This document shows, piece after piece, positions 31,030 through 41,757 of a stretch of 64,000 nucleotides of DNA. The position numbers and the translations under genes were made by a program. Source of the stretch: Gigaspora rosea. Its lineage: Eukaryota; Glomeromycota; Glomeromycetes; Diversisporales; Gigasporaceae. The notes beneath the pieces are model-generated. The model worked only from the letters and a program-made list of their open reading frames with translations, was not told the origin of the DNA and searched no databases. Location of the stretch: NCBI GenBank assembly GCA_003550325.1, contig QKWP01000143.1, forward strand, positions 222,286-286,285. Direction: 5' to 3'. Position 1 is the first letter of the stretch. Every line of letters begins with the position of its first letter.

Positions 31030-32222
31030 ATTACGAATATATTTCCCACACTATCGTTTACACATGCACGTGTGTCATCCTGTGCCATCAGAATCACTAT
31101 AACCCCTCTATGAATTGGAAAAATGAAAACCATTGCCCCACCTTAAAAAAAAGGATTCTTGAAAAATCAGCATAGCAAACATCAAAAAAGTTGAACGTAA
31201 ACCATCTTTTCGCATTTCATATTACAGAAGAACCAGTATATATCATGCACATACACACGTATAGGAGTAATGTAATTTTCCCACAATGACAATTTCTTCA
31301 CACATATGCACAATGAAGCAATTACATATAACATATGATATTTTTCAATACCTACTAAATAGGAAAAAATACAATGAACATAGTAACTTCCAAAATAGAA
31401 AAAATATAGTGCAACAAAAAGTTGAACGGAACTATCCCTCCACATTTCATGTAATCGTACTGGTATATATTTCCTATACCATCGTTCAATATACATTAAT
31501 ATGCACGTGTTGTCATCCGTGTCATTAGAATCACCATAACCAGTGTCTGAAATTCAATTTTTAAATTAGTTACGGGCTGCAACTAAATTAAAAAAAATTA
31601 TTATTGGATTATAAAAATTTATAAAAATTTAGTTGCGCGCATAAGCATTTAATTGAAATTTATAAGTAAAATTTGCAAATTTATGTGCAGAATTCGCATA
31701 TGCACTTCAGATTTTGGTTGCAGAAATTTAAAATTTGTTGCAATCCGCAGACTCCGCAACCCAATTTCAAACACTGACCATAACCCTCAAAAATCAGCAT
31801 AGCAAACATCAAAAAAGTTGATCAGAAACCATCCTGCCTACATTTCACATTACACAAGAAACGTGATCGTACTGGTATTTAAATAAAATAATCAGTGACG
31901 CCAGTTTGCATCATAATGAGTGATTTGCATATGAAATTATATTATATATATATGGTATATAAAAATTTAAATTAACATCGTTAACATATTATAATCAGTG
32001 ATGCTAGCCTTATATCATAACAGTGATATATATATATATTACATATTTGGTATGTAAAAATTTTAACTCTTTCCAAAAACGAATAAATGAAAATCATTAC
32101 TCCTACTAAAAAAGGTTTTTGCAAAAATCTGGATAAGCGACATCAAAAAAGTTGAAGGAAACCATCCCTATACACATTTCATATTATACAAGAAACATGA
32201 TCATACTGGTATAGCTTTAATA
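31030..32222. repeat. Degenerate tandem array carrying CATCAAAAAAGTTGA
   Basis: Four units carry a CATCAAAAAAGTTGA-like core, then CCATC, then CATTTCATATTAC-like and ATCGTACTGGTAT sequence, at about 31166, 31415, 31788 and 32114. Related ATCACCATAACC blocks lie at 31090, 31530 and 31777. Spacing is irregular. Short ORFs here lack recognisable motifs. Confidence 0.65.
31541..31776. mobile_element. hAT-type MITE (236 bp) inside the array
   Basis: Ends CAGTGTCTGAAATT and AATTTCAAACACTG are inverted with one mismatch. The exact 8-bp duplication ACCATAAC flanks it (31533-31540 and 31777-31784). No ORF. Confidence 0.85.
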
Positions 32223-32378
32223 AATAAAAAGAGAGGTTTGACGCCAAAAATTTTGATCGATTTAATTGGTTAATGATCACGAGTAGATCTCCAACAAATA
32301 ACCAATTAAATAAAATGTCCTCCTATGGCTGCTGTACTACTATAGTGCGTAACCTTACAGCTAAGTGTCCCATAATGG
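32223..32378 (+). promoter_or_regulatory. Upstream part of the BTB-TLDc 5' flank, cut off by Gypsy-2
   Basis: GCCAAAAATTTTGATCGATT through GTAACCTTACAGCTA matches the DNA directly upstream of the copy at 47079 (46880-47025). Here it is separated from its gene (40232) by the 7.8-kb Gypsy-2 insertion. Confidence 0.7.
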
Positions 32379-33072
32379 TGTAACATTAGATTTTATGCTG
32401 CAACATAATCATATGATCCACGTGACCAAAAGTAGGTAATTTCAAAGATCTATGCATTAATATATAAAAAGATCTAGAAAAGTAATATGATATATGGACC
32501 CACAGGTCCGCTAATTTATTGATCTGCATGCCCCTGATTATTTAGATTAGATAATCTATGTAATATATCGTTAAATGCAATATCATATATCGGCATGCCG
32601 ATATGCCTAGCGAATGGTTTATTCAATGTATTTAATTTAGCGATTAATTAATTGATAGCATTAAAGTCACGAATGTTAATAAAGTATTAGAAGAATACTT
32701 TCCCCGAATCATGTATATAAGGCCTTCATTTTCACCTTCATCTTAACTCAGACTTCGATAGTTTCCCTTGGAATATATAGATAGATTCGAACTCTCCAAT
32801 CCTTAGATAGAAAGATTGTATTAGATTAGTTTTATTATCTTAATAAAATATAACTGTGTCTTCATATACGTTAAATTAAACATTTATCTTGCAATTAATC
32901 GTATTTTCATATACATTTAGTTGTGACTCTTTTGAACAAAGCCTTATAAATCCTCTTGTTAAGTCATATAAATTACGCATACTAACCTATAACAAATCAC
33001 TTAGATATAGTTTATAGAGAATAAACGATTAGTTCCCTGAATTATTTAAAGAGGTTAATTTCAGGCGTGACA
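32379..33072 (+). repeat. Gypsy-2 5' LTR (694 bp)
   Basis: TGTAACAT...GTGACA ends; TATATAAGG promoter box near 32713-32721. It carries about 170 bp (about 32855-33030) absent from the 3' LTR. Confidence 0.88.
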
Positions 33073-33521
33073 TTTTGGTGGTGACTGTGAGATACAGCTC
33101 AACCTAGATTATTAATTGTTGTATGAGTTACAACTTACAAAGGCAAACAGATCAAATCGACCATCATTTATCACACATGAACGTGAAGAAAGTTTTTTGT
33201 AATTTTTGTTATCCCTTATCTACAAAGACATCCTCTACGTTTGGACAGTTTTCATCTTGATTCTCCACTATTTGCTCGGTTCATTCGTATACAGGAAGGA
33301 CATATCAGCATTTTGAGGAGTTGGAAAACGAATACCAACAAGTCCAATCGACACAGTGTTGTAATATAGTAGTTCGATTAATTTTTAGTATTAAATTTCA
33401 ACATTCTCTAGAAAATCTTTTCAATTTAGTAAAGTTTATTACTCTCGTCGCAGCACAAACTCAGTGTTTTAGGATAGACCCAGCTGTTTACATTTCTAGT
33501 CTTCATTTATCAACTTCTACA

Positions 33522-34707
33522 ATGGTTACCTCAAATAATGATATTTTGAACTATCTTAAAGATCATACTAAAGATTCCATGATTCTAAGAGTAGACCTGT
33601 TCTATGGTGACAGATCTCAAGATCCCCTCGCATGGTTAGAAAAATTTGAGAAAGCCGCTGCTGCTAATAACTGGAATTATAAGAAAAGGATAAACGTTCT
33701 TCCTGTCTTTCTACAAGATAACACAGATGAATAGCAAGAAGTGTTCTTTAAGAAAGCTACCATTACCAATTATGATCAAGCTAATTGTGATAACATAGTT
33801 AAAGACTTTAAGAAACGTTTCTGTACAATTCGATGGCAGAATCAATGGCTAAGAGAACTAGATAATTTAAAACAACAGATCGGTGGGCCCATTGATACCT
33901 ATTATAGCAAATTCAATAGGTTGGTTAAACGATTGCAACTAGAAATGAAGTTAGCAGATGAACAAATCTTATACTATTTTAAGAAAGGGCTAAGCCCAGA
34001 GGTTTTACCTGTTCTCCTCTTACATAATCTAGCTGACTTAGAAAGCATGCTCAAATTTGCCCAGATCTATGAACAAGAGATAGATTTCACTAATAATGCA
34101 GTGCCCAATTGGCCTACTACAAATAGAAATTACAAGAAAGAAATTGAACAGCTTATGAAACAAATGCAGCAAATGAGCATAAATTATGCCACTATCGCAT
34201 CTGCATTAGTAGCCCAAACAGAGAAAAATCCACTCCAGGCGACAACGTCGAAACCTAGTAGTAAATCAAAGGATTTTAGTTGTTACAAGTGCGGAGAACC
34301 GGGACATATTGCAAGAAATTGCATGTCAGAAAAATCAGATATAGTAGAAAAGACTTATAAAATATTTAAAAATTCAAATAATAAAGGTAAAGAACAAAGT
34401 AAAAATATTAATTTAGTCATGGTAGAAAGTAGTGAAGAGGACGAAGTATATGCTATCCGGCCACAACCATATACCACCGACCGGAAGGGAGCAAGAGGAA
34501 GACAAAAGCAAAGTGAGTCACGTAAGGAAAAAGCCTTGTGAAGAAAGGCCGAAGTAAAAGAACCAGAAGAAGAAGTGCATATGGAAGTAGAAGAATTTGT
34601 TGATCCCAAACTGAAAAGAATTTTAAAAAGATGACTTCCATCAGAAATTGATCAACTACTGCCGTATAACATATCAGAAGATCTGTTGAATATGAGGGCG
34701 CAAGCCA
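33522..34707 (+). pseudogene. Gypsy-2 gag
   Basis: Capsid/nucleocapsid protein. The chosen ATG (33522) opens MVTSNNDILNYLKD. The retrotransposon gag core (DPLAWLEKFEKAA through LDNLKQQIGGPIDTYYSKFN) is followed by one CCHC knuckle, CYKCGEPGHIARNC (about 34284-34325). An in-frame TAG at 33732 replaces what is normally Trp in an EW context. TGA stops interrupt it at 34539 and 34632, after which the same frame continues into an acidic linker. A 334-bp MITE (34715-35048) then separates gag from protease. Clearly non-functional. Confidence 0.85.
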
Positions 34708-34714
34708 CATATGG

Positions 34715-35048
34715 GGTGTTATATATTAAAACAGCTCATTTTTACAATTTTTTGAAAAATGAGTTTTTATCAAATTTATATAAATTGTAATAAGATTGAC
34801 ATTTTTTAATTATAAATGAAAGTCGATTTGCATAATAAAAAATCAAGATAATGTAAAAGAAAAATTACATGAGACTGCTAAGTGCCAACACATCACGAGA
34901 TTACCCGATAGTCATCTGTTGCCTTTAACCAATCAAAATCGTGAAATTTGATAATCCTGGATCAGTCCGAAAATCAAAACAAATGATTAAACTCAATTAT
35001 CTCAAAATAAAATAAAAGTAAAAATGGGCTGTTTTAATATGTAACACC
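34715..35048. mobile_element. MITE in Gypsy-2 with 7-bp target duplication (334 bp)
   Basis: Ends GGTGTTATATATTAAAACAG and the near-exact inverse at 35029-35048; flanking CATATGG at 34708-34714 and 35049-35055. The gag-pol reading resumes after it. No ORF; superfamily undecided. Confidence 0.82.
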
Positions 35049-36206
35049 CATATGGTCAATTGCTACAATATCCTAACCAGAGACGCCACTTAGCTAAAGC
35101 ATTGAGAAGAAAAAAGACTCCTAGTATGGAAGCTAACCTTGTAAAAGTTGAAATCCCACAAAAAATGTATGCCATGCATTGTCACGTGTGCATCCGAGGT
35201 TCGCAGGTAGTAGCTGTTTTAGATTCGGGCGCCGCAGTAAGCCTTGTAACTAGAAAATTGATGAAAAAGTTAGGACTAGAGGTCGATATGCCTTCCAGAA
35301 CCACAGTAATTATGGCAAACGAAAATAGAGTAAGGGCCCTTGAAATTGTTAGTGGCAGTATTGTACACGGACATTGTCCTGCCGATTTTTCAGGAACACT
35401 GACAGTTCAGGACGGGACGTCCAGGACATGTCCGCAATAATGTCCCAACATGATAAATGTCCGCGGATAAAACCAATCAAATTGCGGAATTATACGAATT
35501 TTATTGGTAGATGATTACGTGTTGAGTCGCAAAATGTTCGGGACAAAAAAATTCTGGGCGGACATGTCACGGATGTCCCGTCCCGGACTGTCCACCGTCC
35601 ATGTCTGTGTCCTATGACAACACTGGTTAGTGGTATAAAAATTACCCTATAGGACCTCATTATACTGATTGACCTTCAAGTAATCAAATCACAGGAAGAA
35701 ACTCTGTTGCTTTGTTGCTTGGTACCGATTGGTTCGATAAGTCACGTGCAAGGTTGGATTTTGATAAAAATACCCTAAATGTTAAATATTAGGTAAGCAG
35801 GTAACAGTTAATGCTACCCATGTTAGCAAGAGAGACTTACTACAAGAGCTGGAGGAATTTACTGACGAGGAAGACTGGATCGATGAACTAGAAAATGATA
35901 AAGAAATCCAAAAAGTCTTCTTATCTGATACCCTACCTTCCGAGGATGAAGATTTGTTCTACAACCCATAGTCGGAAGAGAATCCCGTGGCATACTTAGT
36001 TAAATCTTATGAGGAAAATAAAATTTTGTTTAATACGAATAAAGAACTAGAATGGGAACAATTAGAACAAGTTGAAAACCTGTTAAATGAAAATGTCCAT
36101 AATTTTGCACAAAAAATTAGCAAAGACAGACAAACTGTCAGCCTAGGACAGACCAAATTAGTATGTCATGAAATTGATACAGGTAATGCAAAACCCATTA
36201 GTTAGC
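35049..36206 (+). pseudogene. Gypsy-2 aspartic protease and linker
   Basis: The retropepsin signature AVLDSGAAVSLVTRKL has its catalytic Asp codon at 35222. The fold continues (IMANENRVRALEIVSGSIVHG) and is interrupted by a 218-bp MITE at 35408-35625. Beyond it the protein resumes as SGIKITL, then LLGTDWFDKSRARLDFD (the GxDW block), and an acidic linker. Stops at about 35650, 35790, 35969 and 36203 break it. Gypsy-1 has no equivalent domain. Confidence 0.82.
35408..35625. mobile_element. MITE inside the Gypsy-2 protease (218 bp)
   Basis: It interrupts GGAACACTGACAGTT|AGTGGTATAAAA, with GTT on both sides (35405-35407 and 35626-35628). Inner inverted repeats GGACGGGACGTCC / GGATGTCCCGTCCC and ACATGTCCGC / GCGGACATGT. 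The exact element class is uncertain. Confidence 0.7.
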
Positions 36207-37423
36207 GTCCATACACATTGGCTCGTGATGAGCAAGAATTTCTGCAAAAAGAAATCTTTGCTATGAAAGAACAAGGAATTATCTTCAAACTAAAAAGCCC
36301 ATGGACTTCGCCAGTAGTTCTTGTACCAAAGAAAAATAGGAAGAAACAAATATGTATAGATTACTGTAAACTAAATACGGTCACAGAAAAAGAGGTGTAC
36401 CCCTTACCTAATATTTACAAAATTCTATCAGAATTTGAGGGTGCACAGCGGTTTTCCAGTCTTGACCTCGCGAGCGGATATTGGCAAGTTGTAGTTAGAG
36501 AAGAGGACAAAAAAAAACTGCATTTATAACAATGTTTGGCACATACGCATTTAATGTTATGGATTCGGTTTGTGTAATGCCCATCGACTTTCCAGCGGCT
36601 GATGAATCATGTGTTAGAACCGTATATCGGCAAATTTCTGGTCGTATATCTAGATGATATCACTATTTGTTCTAGAACGTTCGATAATCATCTGTTACAC
36701 CTTTGAAAAGTTTTTAAAAAAATCGAAAAAGCAAACCTAAAATTGAATTCAGAAAAATGTTCTTTCTTTTGTAAAGAAATTAAGTTTTTAGGTCATGTAA
36801 TAAGCAAGAATGGGATTTCAGCAGACAAGAAAAAAATTAAAATAATAAAGAACTTCCCTGTACCAACTACGGTCAAACAAGTCTGGGCATTTCTAGGTCT
36901 CACCTCCTATTACTGTAAATTCATTAAAGGATTTTTGAAGGTCGCTAAGCCGTTAAACCAATTATTACAAAAAAATGAACCATACAAATAGACTAAAGAA
37001 CAGAACCAAGCATTTGAAAATTTAAAGAATTACCTTATCACCGCTCCGATTCTTCGATACCCAGATTTCGAGAAGCCATTCTATGTCCACACGGATGCTC
37101 TGACGTCCAGTTTAGGTGCTGTCCTTGCGCAGCTAGATGAAAATAAAAAGAAGTTTGTGGTTGCATACACTAGTAGAAGTTTAAATAAAAATGAGAAAAA
37201 TTATTCCATACCTGAATTAGGTCTAGTAGTCATATGGGCCATAGAGCACTTCCATCAATATCTAGGCTCTAAGCCGTTTTTCTTAATTGCTGATCATTTG
37301 GCCCTTCAGTGGCTCAGGACCTCTGGTTTAAAAGGGAAACGAGCTCGATGGATTCTACAGCTCGATCCATATAATTTTACCATTATTCACAGGCCAGGTT
37401 GTAAACATAATCATTATCCTGGT
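36207..37423 (+). pseudogene. Gypsy-2 reverse transcriptase-RNase H
   Basis: RT blocks visible: SPWTSPVVLVPKKN, FSSLDLASGYWQ, then after a slip at an A9 run (36509) MFGTYAFNVM, FGLCNAP and YLDD (about 36650). After a stop near 36705 come KCSFFCKEIKFLGHVIS and FLGLTSYYCKFIKGF. A TAG at 36989 interrupts before FENLKNYLITAPIL. RNase H has HTDA and ADHLALQWLR; the usual DALSR end is replaced by a broken HNHYPG. Several frame changes and stops make it inactive. Confidence 0.88.
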
Positions 37424-38277
37424 TGATTGAAGAAGAAGTAAGTCCTATATACATGGCAGATATGTACGAACAAGTATTAGTGGATAGATGGAAGCAAAAA
37501 GAAACACCCTACCAAATAGTAGAAGAAACTTTACGGTATAACTTACCGAAATCAATAACCCACGGCATACAACCATATAACCATATCGACTTCTCCCATG
37601 AAGGTATAAAATACGATGGATAATATGTACCTGGAACATATTAGTACAAGATTGAATACAAAAACTAAGGGTAAACATTGGCCATGGGATTGGAAAGGCC
37701 CAAATGCACAATGCTAGTGCGGAGACAAGTTGTATTCACCTGAAGACGACTGTCCTAAGTGTAAAACAGACCTAAAGTTATGGGTCACTATTAAACAATA
37801 TCCCATGGAAGAAGTAGCCAAATGTTACTGGCCCACTATAGAAGAATAAGAAATAGAAGATCATACCCTAAACCAGGATGAACTATCCGATATGGGTTGG
37901 AATAATGAAGATATCCTCTCTAAAGTCTATGTAAAAATAAACGACCTAATTAACCAAACTGAATTATTGGTAGGAGAAAGAAATAAATTAATAAACCAGC
38001 CATGGTGGTTACAACCTCTTGAAACCCCCACTGAAGAATACTACAAAGAGTTCAATAATTTTAAGAATAATTATCTTTGTAATTCGGTGTGGTGGAAGAC
38101 AACGAACCCTGTCTGATATTACTAAACCGTAGCTATCCTCAAATGACGTAAAACCTTGCAAGTCGGTCACTGCTACCGTACAAATACTAAAAAAAAAAAA
38201 ATTTAGTAACTTGATAAATAGATAAATAAAATGGATACAAACAAATATACCCAAATAAAAGATTTTTTGAGAAAGCC
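37424..38277 (+). pseudogene. Gypsy-2 pol linker with zinc-ribbon-like motif
   Basis: Region between RNase H and integrase. A frame with GKHWPWDWKGPNAQ, CGDKLYSPEDDCPKC (Cys pairs), KQYPMEEVAKCYWP and a helical stretch to NSVWWKTTNPV (stop 38114-38116) can be read with stops near 37715 and 37847. About 38117-38277 is unreadable and includes A13. Function unknown. Confidence 0.55.
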
Positions 38278-39476
38278 CAATATCCGTTCAATTTTAGTAA
38301 TAAACAAAAGAGACAATTAGAGGCCCAAAGCAAATTTTTTATATTATATAACCACTTATTATATAAAAGAGATCGTAGAAAGAAGACACAGAACCAATTA
38401 CTATGTGTTATATAGGAGTACAAAATAGAAACAATACTTCACATATTCCATGATCACCTCCTTGGTGCCCATTTAGAAACAGAAAAGATGTTTGAAAAGA
38501 TACGCAATAAGTATTATTGGCCACAAATGTATGACCAAATAAGGAAATATGTACAAATCTGTGATCAATGTTAACGTAGGAGGAAATATAGAACTCACGG
38601 TCCATTACAGCCAATACCTATTGAAGCCCTATTCCACAAGATCGGTATAGATTTCGTCGGACCACTACCAGTAACTACCAATAGAAATCGATATATAATC
38701 GTGTCCGTCAATTATATGACTAAATGGCCAGAAGCCAAAGCAGTACCAAAAGCAGATACACAGAAGACTGCACATTCATTTTCAATGAAATTGTTTGTCG
38801 GCATGGATGTCTGTCCTATATAATATCTGATAGTGGACTTTATTTTAATAATGAAGTTATAAGGTTCCTAGCAAGCAAATTTGAAATTAAACACCTGATG
38901 TCCACTCCGTATCACCCACAGACCAACGGACTAGTTGAACGATATAACTGTATGCTATGTGAAGCTTTAGCGAAATTGATCAAACAAGGGCAAGAGTGGG
39001 ATACATTAATACCATTAGTACTATACGCATATCGGACGAGTAAACAAGCAACAACAAAGTTCACTCTATTCTACTTAACCTATGGAAGGGAAGCTCGGTT
39101 TCCAAACTTTAAAGAAGAAAATGATATAAATGAGAATATGGTAGACCGATTGACCATATTCATAGAAGAACTACCTAACCAAAGAGAGATTATGAAAGAA
39201 AACTGTCGCCAAGCCCTGAAGAGACAAAAGTTTTACTAGGATAGAAAACTGAAGAAAGTCCAAAGAATATTCCAGAAAGGCGATAAAGTGTTATTGTACG
39301 ATGCTGCTCAAGTTGGAAGACACACCGGAAAATTTCTACCAAGATGGATAGGCCCCTTTATTATACATACTCGTGTAGCACAAGATGTGTATAAATTAAG
39401 AACAATAAATAATCAAGTCTTAGATGTACTACGAAATGTTCTATTACTTAAAATGTATTATGACTGCAATGGGTAA
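38278..39476 (+). pseudogene. Gypsy-2 integrase
   Basis: HHCC zinc region (FHDHLLGAHL ... CDQC, followed by a TAA at about 38572). Core with GIDFVGPLP (first Asp), IISDSG (second Asp, about 38828) and NGLVERYN (Glu, about 38937), then KGDKVLLYD and PRWIGPFIIH in the C-terminal part. A frame slip lies near 38755, with stops near 38411 and 39237. A short spacer and purine tract lead to the 3' LTR. Confidence 0.87.
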
Positions 39477-39649
39477 TGCTTATGGAATATCCCATCGGGA
39501 TCATGCAGGTACATATACATTCTTGAAATGGTATGGTACTATATATGGAGTGTTTATGGTAGGTAATTGTTACCGCCCTGTCCCCTTCTACATATACTCA
39601 AAATTTAATATTGTTATTCGTGGAGCTCATAATTAGCCGGAGGAAAAGT

Positions 39650-40170
39650 TGTAACATCGGATTTTATGCCGTAGCATAATCACATGATCCACATGACCAA
39701 AAGTAGGTAATTCCAAAGATCTATGCATTAATATATAGAAAGATCTAGAAAAGTCATATTATCTATGGACCCGCAGGTCTGCTAATTTATTGATCTGCAC
39801 ACCTGATTAATTAGATTAGATAATTCACGTAATATATCGTTAAATGCAATATCATATATCGGCATGCCGATATGCCTAGCGAATTGTTTATTCAATGTAT
39901 TTAATTTAGCGATTAATTAATTGATAGCATTAAAGTCATGAATGTTAATAAAGTATCGTAAGAATACTTTCCCCGAATCATGTATATAAGGCCTTCATTT
40001 TCACCTTTAACTTAACTCAGACTTCAATAGTTTCCCTTGGAATATATAGATAGATTCGAATTTTCCAATCCTTAGATAGAAAGATTGTATTAGATTAGTT
40101 ATATTATCTTAATAAAATATAACCGTGTAGTCCCCTGAATTATTTAAAGAGGTTAATTTCAGGCGTGACA
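39650..40170 (+). repeat. Gypsy-2 3' LTR (521 bp)
   Basis: Same ends and TATATAAGG box (near 39983-39991). Shorter than the 5' LTR through one internal indel after ATATAACCGTG. Confidence 0.88.
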
Positions 40171-40231
40171 ATGGATAAAATCAGTAAAAATACGTCCTTG
40201 GCCGAATCATTAAATTTTTAAACTTGACAAA

Positions 40232-41757
40232 ATGGAATTAAAATTCTTTGAAACACTTTCAAATAATTATCTTGAACTTCTTGATGATAAAGAGGAATTT
40301 AACATAGTCATTAATGTTGGTGAATCTCCAAAAGCAAAAAATATTTCGAGCACATTCAGCAATTTTAAGATACAGATCTTTATATTTTCGGGTAAAGATG
40401 AGAATAATACAAAACACTTAATTTAAAGCATGTTTCTGCCAAACAATTTGAAGTTATTATCAAGTAAGTTATTTATTGTGTACATGTATTATAATTTATA
40501 TTATGTCACAAGAAGTAATCTAAAATATTTTTAAATTTTATATAAAGGTATATATACGGAGGAATATTTTTACTTGAAAAACATGATGCATCATTTATTT
40601 TTGAGCTAATGCTTATTGCTTACGAGTTTCTTTTTGATGAATTGGCCATGCAACTTCAAACTACTTAATTGAAAAGGAAGCTCATTGGCTTCATTTACAT
40701 TTTAATAATATTTATCAGAAGAGTTTCCAGAATAATAATTTACAAAACTGGTGTAACGATATTGTGGTAAAGTACTCGAATAAGATTTTTGATTCTGAAG
40801 AATTCTTCACACTTCAAGAAAACGCTTTAGTCTCACATATTAGTCGAAATGATTTACAAATGGAAGAAGTAGAAATTTGGAATTATATCATAAAATGGGG
40901 AATTGCACAAAATTCTGGCCTACCATCCGATCCTGAATATTGGTCACATGAGAATTTTTCAGCTTTAAAGACTACATTACAAAATTGTTTGCCTCATATC
41001 AGTTTTTTTCAAATGTCTGGTGACGATATTATTAATAATGTACAACCTTATCAACAAATTTTTGAAAAGAAGCTTTGGAAAGATATTATGAAAAAATATA
41101 TGGCAAACGAACCAATATCGTCGACAGTTCTTCCTCCCCGAATAATTTTAAAACCAGCATTACCGACTAGAATTATAGAAACTTTTTCAAAAGTTATTAA
41201 TGAAACACATGCAGCACAAATTGCTTCATGGATTGATAAGAAAGATGATACGTATTTAGTAATGGATATTCCATATGAATTTAAATTACTCATTTGTGGA
41301 AGCAGAGATGGATTTACAGCTGCTTAATTTTGGAATTTATGCGATAAGCAAACTCATCTTGTTGTAGTTATGAAGGTTAAAGGCACTGATGAAATTCTTG
41401 GTGGATATAATCCTGTTGGTTGGGCTAAACCAGATAATTGTTTGTTTGGTGAAAATAAATATTGTAAAGATAGCTTTATTTTTTTCATTGAAAAATGGAA
41501 ATATTCAAAATTCTATTTTAAGTCGTGCTAAAAAACCAGAAAATGCAATTTACTGCAATTCTTTTTTTGGTCCAATTTTTGGTGGGACATGTGATGGCTT
41601 TGCCATGCGTGATAATTTTAACCAATCTAACGGATGTTGGATTTTCCGAGAAAGCGCATATGAAAAACCAATTAGAAATGCAGTTGCATACATATCATCG
41701 AATAAATCAATTTTTTCAGTGGAAGAATATGAAATATTTCAAATAAAAAAATCCTAA
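40232..41757 (+). pseudogene. BTB-BACK-TLDc gene, unit B, multiply disrupted
   Basis: Proteins with an N-terminal BTB/POZ domain (adaptor for Cullin-3 or dimerisation), a BACK linker and a C-terminal TLDc domain form a large family in Glomeromycotina. Exon 1 (40232-40463) begins MELKFFETLSNNYLELLDD; the intron runs GTAAGT (40464) to AAAG (40547). Exon 2 resumes with YIYGG and continues through FIFELMLIAYEFLFDELA, a BACK region (NALVSHISRNDLQMEEVEIW) and TLDc (YEFKLLICGSRDGF, NGNIQNSILSRAKKP, GPIFGG, EEYEIFQIKKS). Lesions: an extra A near 40340, a 20-nt loss near 40390, a 1-nt loss near 40668, TAA at 41325 and an extra T near 41485. Gypsy-2 sits about 60 bp upstream. No functional protein is expected. 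Confidence 0.9.

Larger units (their letters stand above)
32379..40170 (+). mobile_element. Gypsy-2 LTR retrotransposon, heavily decayed
   Basis: The LTRs begin TGTAACAT and end GCGTGACA, flanked by ATGG duplications (32375-32378 and 40171-40174). The order gag, protease, RT, RNase H, integrase and a purine tract (CCGGAGGAAAAG, about 39638-39649) is that of Gypsy. The first bases after the 5' LTR, TTTTGGTGGTGACTG, hold a primer-binding-site candidate. Many stops and frame slips plus two nested MITEs show an old insertion. Confidence 0.9.

Noticed and set aside
31182..31528. ORFs of 80-104 codons in the tandem array
   Set aside because: No motif, overlapping on opposite strands, composition of repeat DNA.
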